64,000 nucleotides of DNA from Croceicoccus naphthovorans (GCF_001028705.1 NZ_CP011770.1:437501-501500); one strand, 5' to 3'; positions 17,075-26,238 are shown, numbered from the stretch's first letter. Program-made: numbers and translations. Notes: generated from the letters alone by a model not told the origin.

Positions 17075-18193
17075 CTACTCCCCTGTTTCAGCAAGCGCTT
17101 TTAGGAGACCATAAAGCTGTTCGCGTGCGACTGTGGTGGGACCATTTATTTGTGCCCTGGGCGCATCACCGAAGGATGTTTCTTCAAGGCTATATGGATT
17201 CCCATCAATGCCCCGGTCGGCATTGAGTACGATGGCTGTCCCGCGTACGTCGCCGAAGAATGCCTCGTCGATATGGTTCTTTATTAGTCGCCAGCAGGTC
17301 GTGACATGGTCGAGCGCGTCGTCGGTTGAGCTCGGCGTGTCGCCTGTTTGCATGAGTACGCCATGACCGATCTGGAATTCGGGACCTCGGCCTAGAGCAA
17401 TTCTTCGGTTGACCGCTTCAAACGCTCGAACCGTGGCTTCAAAAACGTCTTTGTTCGAAGCTGGAGTGACAGGTAGCTCGTCCGAACTACTGGCAGACAG
17501 GCCAAAGTATTCTCGTAGAACTTTTGTAGAAGGTTCGAGATTGAATGGTGCCCATCGCCGCAAAAATGCAACGTCGAGTGGCTCGACTGAAACGTCGGCC
17601 TGATTCATAGCAGCGAGAATGTAGAGCCGGGACGGAAATGCATACTCGACCAATTCACCGTCGGCAGGGTTGAGCAAGTCAAAGAATTGGGTGGTGCTCG
17701 TGCGACTTCCGTCTCCGCCGAGCCGCTTGTCGGCTTCCATAGCGACAATCGCACCGCCAAAGACCTGCACGGTTGGACCGCGATTAATCTCGTCAATAAT
17801 GAGAAGAGCCGCATTATCTGGCTGCTTCGCATATTCGCTAGCGCGATATAAAATGCCTTCGGTGATGCGAAACGTGCCGGGTGCCTTACCCTCTCTCAAA
17901 TCCGGCATGACGCCTGTCAGGAAATCGCGGTATTTGCTCGATTGATGGAGGACGCTTTGGAAGACCCTCCTGTTGGTCGCCTTTCCAATATCGCCTGGCA
18001 GGCTCGAAGTGGGTGCAGGCGGGATAGGCACGTTACTCTCGGGCTTATAGCGCGGCGTGCTGCCGCTTCCCTTGTTCTCGAACAGATGGGCAATCTCTGT
18101 GAGGAGCATGGACTTCCCCGTGCCGGGTGGCCCGGAAAGCAAGACATTACGCCTTTCTTCCAACAGTTTTAGTATTTCGTTGGCGTCAGACAT
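17075..18193 (-). CDS. mcrB: McrB-like AAA+ motor subunit
   Basis: 372-residue AAA+ protein. Walker A 'GPPGTGKS' is at 21-28, Walker B 'LLIIDEINRG' at about 131, and the McrB signature 'AAMNQADVSVEPLDVAF' with 'LRRW' at about 195. It consists of little more than the AAA+ module: there is no N-terminal DNA-reader domain, so target recognition must come from another subunit, perhaps the 188-residue protein encoded just upstream, whose gene overlaps by 8 bp. McrB proteins use GTP; by family this one probably does too. Walker A, Walker B and MNxxD are intact. Confidence 0.82.
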   Translation of the reverse strand: MSDANEILKLLEERRNVLLSGPPGTGKSMLLTEIAHLFENKGSGSTPRYKPESNVPIPPAPTSSLPGDIGKATNRRVFQSVLHQSSKYRDFLTGVMPDLREGKAPGTFRITEGILYRASEYAKQPDNAALLIIDEINRGPTVQVFGGAIVAMEADKRLGGDGSRTSTTQFFDLLNPADGELVEYAFPSRLYILAAMNQADVSVEPLDVAFLRRWAPFNLEPSTKVLREYFGLSASSSDELPVTPASNKDVFEATVRAFEAVNRRIALGRGPEFQIGHGVLMQTGDTPSSTDDALDHVTTCWRLIKNHIDEAFFGDVRGTAIVLNADRGIDGNPYSLEETSFGDAPRAQINGPTTVAREQLYGLLKALAETGE

Positions 18194-18752
18194 GAGGGTA
18201 ACGCTCCTTTGACTTCAAATCGAGGAACGCTGCCTTTGTCCCTTCACTTAACCAGTCGGCGGCAAATTTCTTTATCGTGGGGTCCCAATTATCCACCTTC
18301 AGACTTGTCTCCGTCGTGAAGTGGAGGCGGATTGTACCGTCCTGTTGTTGAAACATCATAAAGACGGACTTTCCGCCCTTGGGGTCGTTCTGGATAAGTC
18401 CGTCGAGGCCGAAACTGGAAATCCTGGCAATCCTGCACTCATTAGGCCGCGCATTCGTTGATGGCCAGATTTCCATAGTTGCACTCACTTCCTTGCCGCC
18501 CTCATTCCAGACGACTTTGTCGGTGAGCACCTCAATCTCTGAAGAAACACCTTTCGACTTACGTCGCTGAATCCTCCGACCCGAAAACATCTTCTTAAAA
18601 AACGGCAGAAACTCGGTCTCCGGACGGAACCGAAGATCGCGAGCTCCACCACCTGTATCGGAAATGTTGGATTGGGCTACGAATTTTAGCCGGTCGCCGT
18701 CTTCGATATTTTGGAAGAGAACGCGAACAACATTGAGGCCGTCATCAGCCAT
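18186..18752 (-). CDS. Unknown 188-residue protein of the methylase-McrBC operon
   Basis: I do not recognise this family. It is a soluble mixed alpha/beta protein with no membrane segment: 'GLNVVRVLFQNIEDGDRL' at the N-terminus, a basic stretch 'KMFSGRRIQRRKSKG' at about 52-66, and 'RIARISSFGLDGLI' centrally. It overlaps the methylase gene upstream and mcrB downstream by 8 bp each, so it is made in step with them. The position between methylase and motor, and the lack of a reader domain in McrB, make it a candidate specificity or coupling subunit (inference). Confidence 0.65.
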   Translation of the reverse strand: MADDGLNVVRVLFQNIEDGDRLKFVAQSNISDTGGGARDLRFRPETEFLPFFKKMFSGRRIQRRKSKGVSSEIEVLTDKVVWNEGGKEVSATMEIWPSTNARPNECRIARISSFGLDGLIQNDPKGGKSVFMMFQQQDGTIRLHFTTETSLKVDNWDPTIKKFAADWLSEGTKAAFLDLKSKERYPHV

Positions 18753-20964
18753 ATGCGGCCTCCCTCACTTCGCTAATGGTTCCCGCAAATTCCGAGCTCA
18801 GGTATGCGATAGCTCCAAGCTGCATGGCGGCAGAAACGCGCTCCGCATTCTCGGACTGCCTTCTCTTGCGACGCGCCCAAGTGCTGAGAAGAAGGTCGGA
18901 AGTCACGGTTGACCGTTCCTCTCCCGGCAAACTGGGCTGGCCGCGATCAAGCAACGGAAAATCCCTTAGCATCAACCGAAGATCGGCTTCGGTGCAGCCA
19001 TAGGCGGTCGCAACCAATACGTCGGCTTCGGCCCTCAACTCTGTGATCTGCCAGCATACGTCAAAAGAAACGCGGCCACGTTTGTCCAGTTCGGCAAGTT
19101 TACGGGAAATTTCCACCAGTCTGCGTCCAGGGAGGCTGTCAGGTTCGATGTCAGGTAGCCAGACTGATAACAACACGAAGTAATTTACGGTCGTTGTGAC
19201 GACGCGACGGAGAAGCCAGTCAAAGGGCAGAGAGTTGACAATCGACAGCCACAGAAGCGCTCTCTCTTGGGTGGGGTCGTTCGGGAATGTGACCGTTGGC
19301 ACCTTATTGCCGCAGACGACGCCATCGGGAATCATGGCAGCCATCATCGAACGTTCGTTGGTCTGACCAGTAATATCGCAAAAACCTACCCGAGGCATCT
19401 TTGACCTTTTCAGAGCCTCTGCGGATAGAGTGCGAAGTGGCATCCAGAATTGGGGGCGGATCGCGCTCGTGCCCGGAGCAAGATTGCGCCAGACTGCACT
19501 ACGGCCCTCACCTGAAACATATGATTTGCAGCCTAACCTGTGGGGCTGGACCATTCGCCCCTCGATAAGAGGGAGGCATTTCGGTTCTGGAGTGCTCCGG
19601 AAATGGGGACGTCCGTGGGTCATATCCACTTCGCGGCAAAAATCAGTTTGCCATGGTGAGTTTTCATATTCCGGGGAGACGCCGTTGGCCTGCATTTTTT
19701 TGAACAGCTTCCATTCGGCTGTCGTACGTACTTCGGGCAATGTGAGGTCAGGACGTAGCTTTTGGAGTTCGTCAACGTTCAGCTTTACTTGCTTCGCGAC
19801 GTTGACACGCTCGTCATCTGAGGTGGCATGAGAAATGCCAATCGCCTTGCTTCCCTTATCGGTCTTTGACGATTTCACATAGTCTACGAGAAGGAATTTG
19901 AACCGCGTATCGATCGCGAAGTGTCGCGCTCGATTCTCCATTACTGTGAAGGCAAGCTCCTTTGTTGAAGAGATCAGCTCTTGCCTTAGATACTTGGTAT
20001 TCAAAGACCGGATCAAGCCAGCTGGAACAAGTAAAGCACCGCTTCCATCCGGACGAGTCAGTTGGAGCAATAGCTCGGCAAAGGCCACGTAGAGGTCGGG
20101 CTCGCCGTGCGCCAATGCGGGGAATTTCTCGACCAAGCGCGCAGCCGTCGCGGCTTTCTCCATTTTCGCATCTTCATAGCCGCGCAGAGTGTCCATCTTG
20201 TAGCTTGAGCCATAAGTGCGGCTCTCGCCGCTTGCCTTGATGTACTCATGCCGGGAAAGTTTGACCTTCTCCCAAGGTGGGTTAGCTACCACGAGATCGA
20301 AGCCTTCGGGAGCGAGCGCTTTCCATTCCTTTGTAGGGGCGAGCAAACTGTCCTGAACGCGCCATTTTGCACGCATCTGGGAGAGGGCGTCGAGATCGTC
20401 GGTCAGAACGGCAAGCGACAGCAGTGTTCCACGGAGTGCGAGTGGCGACAGATCGGCGGCGAAAACGCAATTTCGCAGCCATTCATTGGCGAGGATCCTA
20501 TCGGAGCCACAGGCAGTCAAAGAAACCGCAGCAAGAAGAATTCCGGCACCGCAAGCTGGATCAACTACCCTCATGTCGGGCACGAGACGATCCTCGACGC
20601 TGCGGGCAAGATGAAGAGCAAGCCGGAAATCAGTATGGTATGCGCCGCTGCTTCTGCGATCAGACTCATCGAGCGCCTCCCTTGCCAAGGCGCTAAGGGC
20701 GAGAGCTGGATGAATGCCAGACTCATCAATCGACTGAGCAATAGCTCGCGCGTCGGCTACGAGACGAGCGGCGGATTTTCGGGTGCGTACACCGAAACGG
20801 CTATGATACTCCGCGAGATCAAAGCCACCAAAGCGGGAGGCCGCAGCTTCCAATAATTGGAAACGCAGCTCGACACGGTTTGAGCGAGATTTTCCAATTG
20901 CTCGTTCGATAACGGTGTCCGTCTTGGCAAGGCGTTTCGCCTCGACGGTGTTTGACGGCCTCAT
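18745..20964 (-). CDS. Eco57I-like N6-adenine DNA methyltransferase
   Basis: 739-residue class I SAM methyltransferase. Motif I 'VVDPACGAGIL' is at about 133-143 and catalytic motif IV 'VVANPPWEKV' (NPPW) at 226-234, the gamma-type order of N6-adenine enzymes. The long C-terminal half carries 'GQTNERSMMAAMIP' and 'NSLPFDWLLRRVV', which look like the TaqI/Eco57I target-recognition and helical region. It has no fused nuclease domain that I can see. It overlaps the D12 methylase gene by 4 bp and the unknown protein by 8 bp. Probably modifies host DNA against the operon's own nuclease. Confidence 0.82.
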   Translation of the reverse strand: MRPSNTVEAKRLAKTDTVIERAIGKSRSNRVELRFQLLEAAASRFGGFDLAEYHSRFGVRTRKSAARLVADARAIAQSIDESGIHPALALSALAREALDESDRRSSGAYHTDFRLALHLARSVEDRLVPDMRVVDPACGAGILLAAVSLTACGSDRILANEWLRNCVFAADLSPLALRGTLLSLAVLTDDLDALSQMRAKWRVQDSLLAPTKEWKALAPEGFDLVVANPPWEKVKLSRHEYIKASGESRTYGSSYKMDTLRGYEDAKMEKAATAARLVEKFPALAHGEPDLYVAFAELLLQLTRPDGSGALLVPAGLIRSLNTKYLRQELISSTKELAFTVMENRARHFAIDTRFKFLLVDYVKSSKTDKGSKAIGISHATSDDERVNVAKQVKLNVDELQKLRPDLTLPEVRTTAEWKLFKKMQANGVSPEYENSPWQTDFCREVDMTHGRPHFRSTPEPKCLPLIEGRMVQPHRLGCKSYVSGEGRSAVWRNLAPGTSAIRPQFWMPLRTLSAEALKRSKMPRVGFCDITGQTNERSMMAAMIPDGVVCGNKVPTVTFPNDPTQERALLWLSIVNSLPFDWLLRRVVTTTVNYFVLLSVWLPDIEPDSLPGRRLVEISRKLAELDKRGRVSFDVCWQITELRAEADVLVATAYGCTEADLRLMLRDFPLLDRGQPSLPGEERSTVTSDLLLSTWARRKRRQSENAERVSAAMQLGAIAYLSSEFAGTISEVREAAYG

Positions 20965-22028
20965 GCTGCCTCCTTGCTTTCGACAGCCGGTTTTTCGATG
21001 GAGAAAAGCACCTCGCCAACTTCCGATCCCGCTGCGCTTGCGGCACGGTTGGGCCTATATCGACCTATCGCATCAAGATGATGCATTACCACTTCCCCCA
21101 AGCCTTGAAATGCTTCGTTCAAAATGGACAAGGGCACGTGCCCCTCAGTGCTGTAAGACAAGAAAATCCGCCGAGCTGGAATCTCCGCAACCAAGCGCTC
21201 AAGGGCGTTAGCCGCCCGAACTTTGTAGCAATAATCCGACGCGATGTGTTGCCAGGGACGTATGCCGCATACGCCTTCAACAGTAGGCTCGTCACCAAGG
21301 GCAATGGTTTCAAGAATGTGATAATAGGCCGCGTACTGACGCTTCGTGTACGGCGGATCGAGGTAAACTGTGTCTTCTTCCGAGCACTTCACATCCAGCA
21401 CGTCGCAATGCGACATCTTCGCTTTGGGAAGGTTATCGGGAATTTGCCTGGGCACGAGGGAAACGACTTCAAGGGACTGCCTTTGCCACTTTGAAAGAAA
21501 GCAACCGTAAGTCCCTGCGGTGTTAGCGACCCGGTTCGCGGCTAAAAGCAAGTCCGCGAGAAGGATTTTTTCTTCAACGTCAGTTACTAAGTTGCTTCCG
21601 GCCATCTCGGCGATGAGGTGTCGAACCCCATCAATTTTCTGCGCGTTCTGCTCAGTGAAGTACATCCGTTCAATGCTGCAACGGGCTGAAGAGGCGGGGC
21701 TATATTCCTTCCAGATAAATCCGCGGCGAGGCTCGGCGGCGTTCAGGCTCTCGATTGCGCCATGATATCCGCCAACATTCGCAAACGCTGCTTGCGCAGA
21801 CGAAATGACTCGCGCGTAAGACATGATTGCAGAACTGAAGAGATGGTCATTGACATGAACCGGCCACCCGGCTCGAGAAGCAGCATCGGCAACCGCGCCC
21901 GTCCCACTGAATGCATCAATAAGCATGCCCCCATCGGGAGACCCGATATTTTCAATAATCGCTTCAACCACTCGCGCTTTTGAACCGATGTACCGAAAAG
22001 ACATTCTGGCGATGCTCCAATTATTCAT
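20961..22028 (-). CDS. D12-class (Dam-like) N6-adenine DNA methyltransferase
   Basis: 355-residue methylase. 'SFRYIGSKARVVEAI' at the N-terminus is the D12 motif X, followed by motif I 'LIDAFSGTGAVA' and catalytic motif IV 'YLDPPYTKRQYAAYYH' at about 225 (DPPY). It is the first gene of the five-gene operon; its promoter must lie in 22029-22461. Its stop overlaps the next methylase start (20961-20964). Two adenine methylases suggest an asymmetric target in which each enzyme modifies one strand, as in LlaJI-like systems, although LlaJI uses cytosine methylases. Confidence 0.85.
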   Translation of the reverse strand: MNNWSIARMSFRYIGSKARVVEAIIENIGSPDGGMLIDAFSGTGAVADAASRAGWPVHVNDHLFSSAIMSYARVISSAQAAFANVGGYHGAIESLNAAEPRRGFIWKEYSPASSARCSIERMYFTEQNAQKIDGVRHLIAEMAGSNLVTDVEEKILLADLLLAANRVANTAGTYGCFLSKWQRQSLEVVSLVPRQIPDNLPKAKMSHCDVLDVKCSEEDTVYLDPPYTKRQYAAYYHILETIALGDEPTVEGVCGIRPWQHIASDYCYKVRAANALERLVAEIPARRIFLSYSTEGHVPLSILNEAFQGLGEVVMHHLDAIGRYRPNRAASAAGSEVGEVLFSIEKPAVESKEAA

Positions 22029-22461
22029 ATTTTCGAGCGATTATAGATCAAAGATCATGAGAAATGACTTTTGCTCACTTCATCAATCTCTACGGTATCG
22101 CAGTTTCGCTTCTTACAATGCCATTTCGCATAGACACAAGAGACGCCTCCTCGCCGACCGTCACTAGCCGAACGTCAGCACCAGCATGAGGCCGGACACA
22201 GTTGTTGGTGCAGGCTGCAGTGTCTTGCCGCTGTGGCGCTGATGCCAGAGCTTAGCAAAGATCATCCACGGTTTTCATCCTGACATATGGCCGCCTCGGC
22301 CAATCAGCCGAGACCACCCAGAGTCAAACCCTATTCGCCTCAATTGGAAAGCCGGTGAGAGCGGTGCAATGGTCAAGGCAGTCAAAAAAGATGGGAGCGG
22401 TTGAGTGGCTAGAAAGCGAACGCCTCAAAATGTCACCCGCGATTTCTGTCAACATTGGCAT
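22029..22461. other. Intergenic region before the methylase operon
   Basis: No supported gene. The stretch near 22030-22070 is AT-rich and should hold the promoter of the leftward methylase-McrBC operon. I see no clear -35/-10, terminator or repeat. Confidence 0.4.
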
Positions 22462-23625
22462 TTAGATCATACCAAGATCGCGCTCAATCCAACTACCTAT
22501 CCGCGCCATATCTGCAAACATAAGACCGTCATCTAAATGGGCGTAACGTGCGGTTGTTGAAGAGTTCCTATGGCCGAGCAGGTTCCCAATCATGGGCAGT
22601 GTCTCGGATGAACGAGCAGCGAGGCTCGCATAGTTGTGCCGCAGATCGTGCAATCTCACATCCTCGATGCCCGCTTCGACCCTCAGCATGCGCCAGAACC
22701 ATTCGATTGCAGACACGGGCAGCACATCGAACTGGAAGACGCGCTCATCGCTCCTTCTGCGTGGCAAGCAATCAATGACTGCCCTTGCCTCCTCACCAAG
22801 CCAAACGACACGCGGCCCGGTTTTGGAGTCGGTCAGCTTCAATTTCCGGCCCTGAACCTCGCCCCAAGTGAGGTTAAGGATTTCGCCGCGCCGACATCCT
22901 GTCAAAGCGAGAAGCGAAATTACCGCCACCTCGTTGGGCTTGTCCGCGCGATGCCGTGCTAGCGCTTCTCCAAGTCGAGCCATTTCAGCGTGGCTCAGGA
23001 AGCGCTCAATCTTCCGCCCTTTGTTGCGCTTCACGCCACGGAAGGGATTTGAGTGCTCTGGGAGATAGCCCCATGCCTCTGCCTTACCGAACATCGCTTT
23101 TAAGATTTCCATAGCGCGGTTGGCCGCGCCCGGTCCTGCCGAGCGCGTCAGCGTTGCGTGCCAGCGCACGGCATCAGCATGGCTGATCTCGTCGATGAAC
23201 TTTCCGGCGAACGCATGGTTCAGATGCGTTCGCCGGTAGATGTCATGAATCTCAAGAGTGGATGGCTTCCAGGTCGGAGACGCCACCTCCCAATAGTGCC
23301 GGAGAAAGGAGGTGTAGGTCGGCGTCTTCTTCCCGCGTTGCTTCTTGTCCGCAGGATTCTGGCCCAGTTCGATCCTCAAGATGAGGCGGCGCGCAACATC
23401 CTTGGCGATCCGCTCGGTTAGAATAGCCGCATCGCCTATGGTGATGAGTCTCTGCTGGCCACCCATGGTGCGCTGCAAGACGTAGCTCTTCCTGCCAGAC
23501 GGATGGATACGCTCGCCAAAACCGGGAAGGACGTAATCGAATCTCGTGCGGCGCTTTCCGGCATCACCCGGAACGATGCGCGCCAGCTCCTCGGCAAGGA
23601 TGCGCTTGAGGTCATAGCTGGTCAT
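22462..23625 (-). CDS. Tyrosine site-specific integrase (inner of tandem pair)
   Basis: 387-residue DNA recombinase. Catalytic residues are visible: Arg in 'ALTGCRRGEILNLTW', the 'HDLRH' box, 'LLGHRNSSTTARYAHL' with His and the nucleophilic Tyr. The N-terminal part has the arm-binding style of phage integrases ('YVLPGFGERIHPSGRKSY'). Its ATG overlaps the stop of the outer integrase as ATGA (23622-23625), so both are made from one transcript. Together they probably integrate the nested 11.2-kb element. Confidence 0.88.
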   Translation of the reverse strand: MTSYDLKRILAEELARIVPGDAGKRRTRFDYVLPGFGERIHPSGRKSYVLQRTMGGQQRLITIGDAAILTERIAKDVARRLILRIELGQNPADKKQRGKKTPTYTSFLRHYWEVASPTWKPSTLEIHDIYRRTHLNHAFAGKFIDEISHADAVRWHATLTRSAGPGAANRAMEILKAMFGKAEAWGYLPEHSNPFRGVKRNKGRKIERFLSHAEMARLGEALARHRADKPNEVAVISLLALTGCRRGEILNLTWGEVQGRKLKLTDSKTGPRVVWLGEEARAVIDCLPRRRSDERVFQFDVLPVSAIEWFWRMLRVEAGIEDVRLHDLRHNYASLAARSSETLPMIGNLLGHRNSSTTARYAHLDDGLMFADMARIGSWIERDLGMI

Positions 23626-24866
23626 GCGGTCATCCCCATTGAGTTTGCGAGGCTGGAACAGATGCGGTCGGCGCTTTCCGAAATCACCTCGTCGGCGAGG
23701 TGCGCGTACCGCGCCGTTGTTTCGGGAAGCGCATGACCGAGCAGCTTGCCAATCGTCGCAAGCGGTATGCCTTTCGCGATGGCGACCGACGCGAAGCTGT
23801 GACGCAAATCGTGCAAGCGCACATCGGGCAGAGCTGCCTTGCGCCTGATCTTCTCCCAGTGCTGACCTAGGTTGATCGGCACCTCGCGATACATCGCCGG
23901 GAAAACGAGTTGATCGTCTCCGCGCCGTTGCAGCCCAGCGAGTACAGCGATTGCCTGCGGGTTGAGGTAGATCGTCTTCGGGCCGGTCTTGCTGTCAGGC
24001 AATGCGAGGCGGGGTATCTGGACGTAGCGCCAGCGCAATGTCGCAATCTCTGAAACCCTTGCGCCTGTATAGATCAGCATCCGGAGAGCTGGGACCACGA
24101 ACTCATTGGCACCGTCGTGCTCTGCCAGCACCTTACCGAGCCTTCGATATTCATCGGCTGAGAGATAGCGTTCCGGCAGGTCCCGCTTGAAGCGAGAAAC
24201 GCCGCGACACGGGTTGGTGTTCTTCTCGCGATAGCCGAGCTTCTCGGCATATTGCATCATAACCGACATGATCGGGATGCTGCGGTTAAAGGCTCCTCCC
24301 ACATCAGCCATGCTATCTCGCCAGCAATTGATGTCAGCCCTTTCAATCGCGTCGACAGAGAGTGTTCCAAACCTTGGGATCAGCCGCTTGTCGATATAGG
24401 CCCGCGATGCATCGCGCGTCGAAGGCTTCCAATGCGGCGAATAGTCGAGCCAAAACTCCTCAGCGTACTCCGCGAAGAGTGGAGCTTTTAGCTTCTCCGG
24501 AGCGGTAGGAAGATCGGCAAGCGTCGCCTTGATGAGCAATCTGCGCGCGGCAGCGCGCGCGGCGGGAGCGCTCAGCGCGCCTGCCGTCACTCCCGCGCTT
24601 CCCAGCGTCACCATTCGCTGAACGCCTCTCGGCCTGTGCTTCAAAATCCAAGTGAGGTGTCCCGACTTGCGCTTGCGAAGTCCGAAGCCGGGTAGCTCGG
24701 TATCCCAAGTGATGCCGACAGGAAGCGACTTTCGCCGGGCAAGATGGCCGGTCAGTTTTAGACGGTGCGACTGCCTGCGACGGGATACTCCTGTGCCTTG
24801 GCTACCACTTGATTGCTCATCCCTTTGAGCAAGCAATATCTCTGTTTCTTCTCGCTTTTTTGACAT
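23622..24866 (-). CDS. Tyrosine site-specific integrase (outer of tandem pair)
   Basis: 414-residue recombinase with Arg in 'IYTGARVSEIATLRW', 'HDLRHSFASVA' and 'LLGHALPETTARYAHL'. The N-terminus 'GITWDTELPGFGLRKRKS' is typical of integrases with an arm-binding domain. It starts 12 bp from the 19-bp att-like repeat, so its promoter overlaps the recombination site or lies outside it. It is diverged from, but clearly homologous to, the inner integrase; the pair may act as a heteromer. Confidence 0.88.
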   Translation of the reverse strand: MSKKREETEILLAQRDEQSSGSQGTGVSRRRQSHRLKLTGHLARRKSLPVGITWDTELPGFGLRKRKSGHLTWILKHRPRGVQRMVTLGSAGVTAGALSAPAARAAARRLLIKATLADLPTAPEKLKAPLFAEYAEEFWLDYSPHWKPSTRDASRAYIDKRLIPRFGTLSVDAIERADINCWRDSMADVGGAFNRSIPIMSVMMQYAEKLGYREKNTNPCRGVSRFKRDLPERYLSADEYRRLGKVLAEHDGANEFVVPALRMLIYTGARVSEIATLRWRYVQIPRLALPDSKTGPKTIYLNPQAIAVLAGLQRRGDDQLVFPAMYREVPINLGQHWEKIRRKAALPDVRLHDLRHSFASVAIAKGIPLATIGKLLGHALPETTARYAHLADEVISESADRICSSLANSMGMTA

Positions 24867-24877
24867 TTCATGCAGCT

Positions 24878-24896
24878 ACCGCTGCGTACGGTGTGC
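24878..24896 (+). repeat. attR-like direct repeat of the nested element
   Basis: Identical 19 bp to 13667-13685. Outside it the flanks differ, apart from a shared GCAGC just before (with an extra T here). Confidence 0.8.
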
Positions 24897-25216
24897 ACGA
24901 AGTTGTTCCCCAATTGTACATGGTCTGATCCACCACCGCCCCGACCGTTCAATGTCGGAAAAGGCACTGGTTTCACGCGGATTTTCTAGCCCAAACCGGG
25001 CTTGAGGGCAAGATGCAAACAAACCAGTTTGTTCTCATTGGGGACCAGTTTGGTAACCAATAGCCATTTGAGAACGCCAAACTGCGCGGGAGTTTCAGGA
25101 GCGTGTTGCGGCTCCAAAGTGGAGTTGCCCAGCCGCCTGTCTTGGCAGGAACTCAACCCCTGCGAACGAAAAGAAAGGGGCAGGAACCGTTCCCGGTCCC
25201 TGCCCTGCTTGTCCGG
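24897..25216. other. Non-coding stretch of island 1
   Basis: No gene is supported between the att-like repeat and the small gene at 25217. Joined to 13666 it would restore the pre-insertion sequence of island 1. Confidence 0.4.
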
Positions 25217-25438
25217 TCAGAACTCATCGAGCATTGCCCCATGCACCGTGTGCACAACGCACGCTGCAAGGTGCGCCGGAAGTGCGTTGTAGTCGCCTTC
25301 ATCCAGAGCAAAGTAGCCCAGTTCGCGGTCCTCAACGATGTGCTGATCGAAGAAGCTGTGCAGCGCTCGCAGCTCTGCCACTGCCAGCGCGGCAAAGTAA
25401 CGTTCTGAGTTCGAATTTATCCGAGCAATTGAAGCCAT
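25217..25438 (-). CDS. Hypothetical small island protein
   Basis: 73-residue acidic, helical protein ('YFAALAVAELRALHSFFDQ', 'LGYFALDEGDYNALPAHL') with no membrane segment. I do not recognise a family. A purine-rich AGGAGG-type site (revcomp of 25441-25449, 'TATCCTCCT') lies just upstream of the ATG, which supports translation. Neighbours with the same strand are a HEPN-like protein and SSB, so it belongs to the plasmid/ICE backbone of island 1. Confidence 0.6.
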   Translation of the reverse strand: MASIARINSNSERYFAALAVAELRALHSFFDQHIVEDRELGYFALDEGDYNALPAHLAACVVHTVHGAMLDEF

Positions 25439-25677
25439 TGTATCCTCCTGATGTCTGCCGTTGACGGCAGGAGCAGGACGGATGGTCGTGCGGCCGGCGC
25501 GTCAGGGATCGCCCCGAAGGGCGACCGCGAAGCGGCGGTAGGGGTAACGATTTTGTCGGACCGTAGCGCAGCGAAGGGGCGGCAAAATGGTGGGACCCTG
25601 CCGTCCTTGACGCGCCGGTTGCACGGCCATCAGAATGGGAGAACGTGAGACAGGCCCCCCTCCCCTCTGGTCCCGAG
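25439..25677. other. Intergenic GC-rich region with short palindromes
   Basis: No gene. Contains GATCGCCCC-GAA-GGGCGACC (about 25508-25524) and other short palindromic strings. It could be a transfer or replication site of the ancestral element, but nothing specific identifies one. Confidence 0.35.
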
Positions 25678-26115
25678 CTAGATCGCTGCCGAGACCTTCT
25701 GTGCGACTTCTGTCAGCGTCGCCTGCAGCCGATTGATTTCCGATAGGCTGGTCCCGCTCGGCACGTAGCGCGTCACAAGGAATTCGCGTGACTGCGACAT
25801 GGCGTGCAGGTGTTCCCGCGTCCGCTTCCGCAGCACCAGCCCAAGCTGCACCGCTAGGTCCGCCCTTGCCGCGAGGTTGTGCTGGAGCCCCCGGACCTGG
25901 CCCGCGCTGTGACCTGAGTGGAGAAGGAATGCGTTCAGGTATAGTTCGACCGCGTGGATTGCGACCATGCGAAACGGTGACCGCGACCTGGGTTCTCCGG
26001 ACCGTCCATTCTGCACGAGAAGGTGGGCCGCGATCCGATACTCATCGGCAAGCGCCACCACCTCGGCAGCAGTCGCGGCCTCACCCGGATAGCAAGCGGT
26101 CGCATGGTCAGTCAT
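25678..26115 (-). CDS. HEPN-like hypothetical protein
   Basis: 145-residue all-helical protein. 'ADEYRIAAHLLVQNG' followed by 'PFRMVAIHAVELYLNAFLL' and 'HNLAARADLAVQLGL' resembles the HEPN fold, with a conserved Glu in 'AIHAVELYLNAF', but the RNase motif RxxxxH is not evident. Co-directional with ssb and the 73-residue gene. HEPN proteins often act in toxin or nucleotidyltransferase pairs; no partner is seen here, so function is open. Confidence 0.55.
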   Translation of the reverse strand: MTDHATACYPGEAATAAEVVALADEYRIAAHLLVQNGRSGEPRSRSPFRMVAIHAVELYLNAFLLHSGHSAGQVRGLQHNLAARADLAVQLGLVLRKRTREHLHAMSQSREFLVTRYVPSGTSLSEINRLQATLTEVAQKVSAAI

Positions 26116-26238
26116 GGCGCTGTTCGTAGCACCGCTTTTGCAAACGATTACTGAAAGATCTCGGGCGCTTCCTTCGCCAGAAAGGGGCCCTGTCCGCCTG
26201 GGACGGGACCCCTTCGGGAGCGAGATGGACGTGAGAGG

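Larger units (their letters stand above)
13667..24896. mobile_element. Nested 11.2-kb defence element flanked by 19-bp direct repeats
   Basis: Bounded by perfect copies of ACCGCTGCGTACGGTGTGC at 13667-13685 and 24878-24896. Two overlapping tyrosine integrase genes lie at the right end, the outer one starting 12 bp from the repeat. The cargo is a trypsin-like peptidase, an Mrr-like nuclease, McrC, McrB, an unknown protein and two adenine methylases. The flanking genes on both sides are island-1 genes, so this looks like a later insertion into island 1. Confidence 0.8.

Noticed and set aside
25451-25650. oriT or replication origin candidate
   Set aside because: Short palindromes only; no relaxase, Rep gene or recognised nic site nearby.
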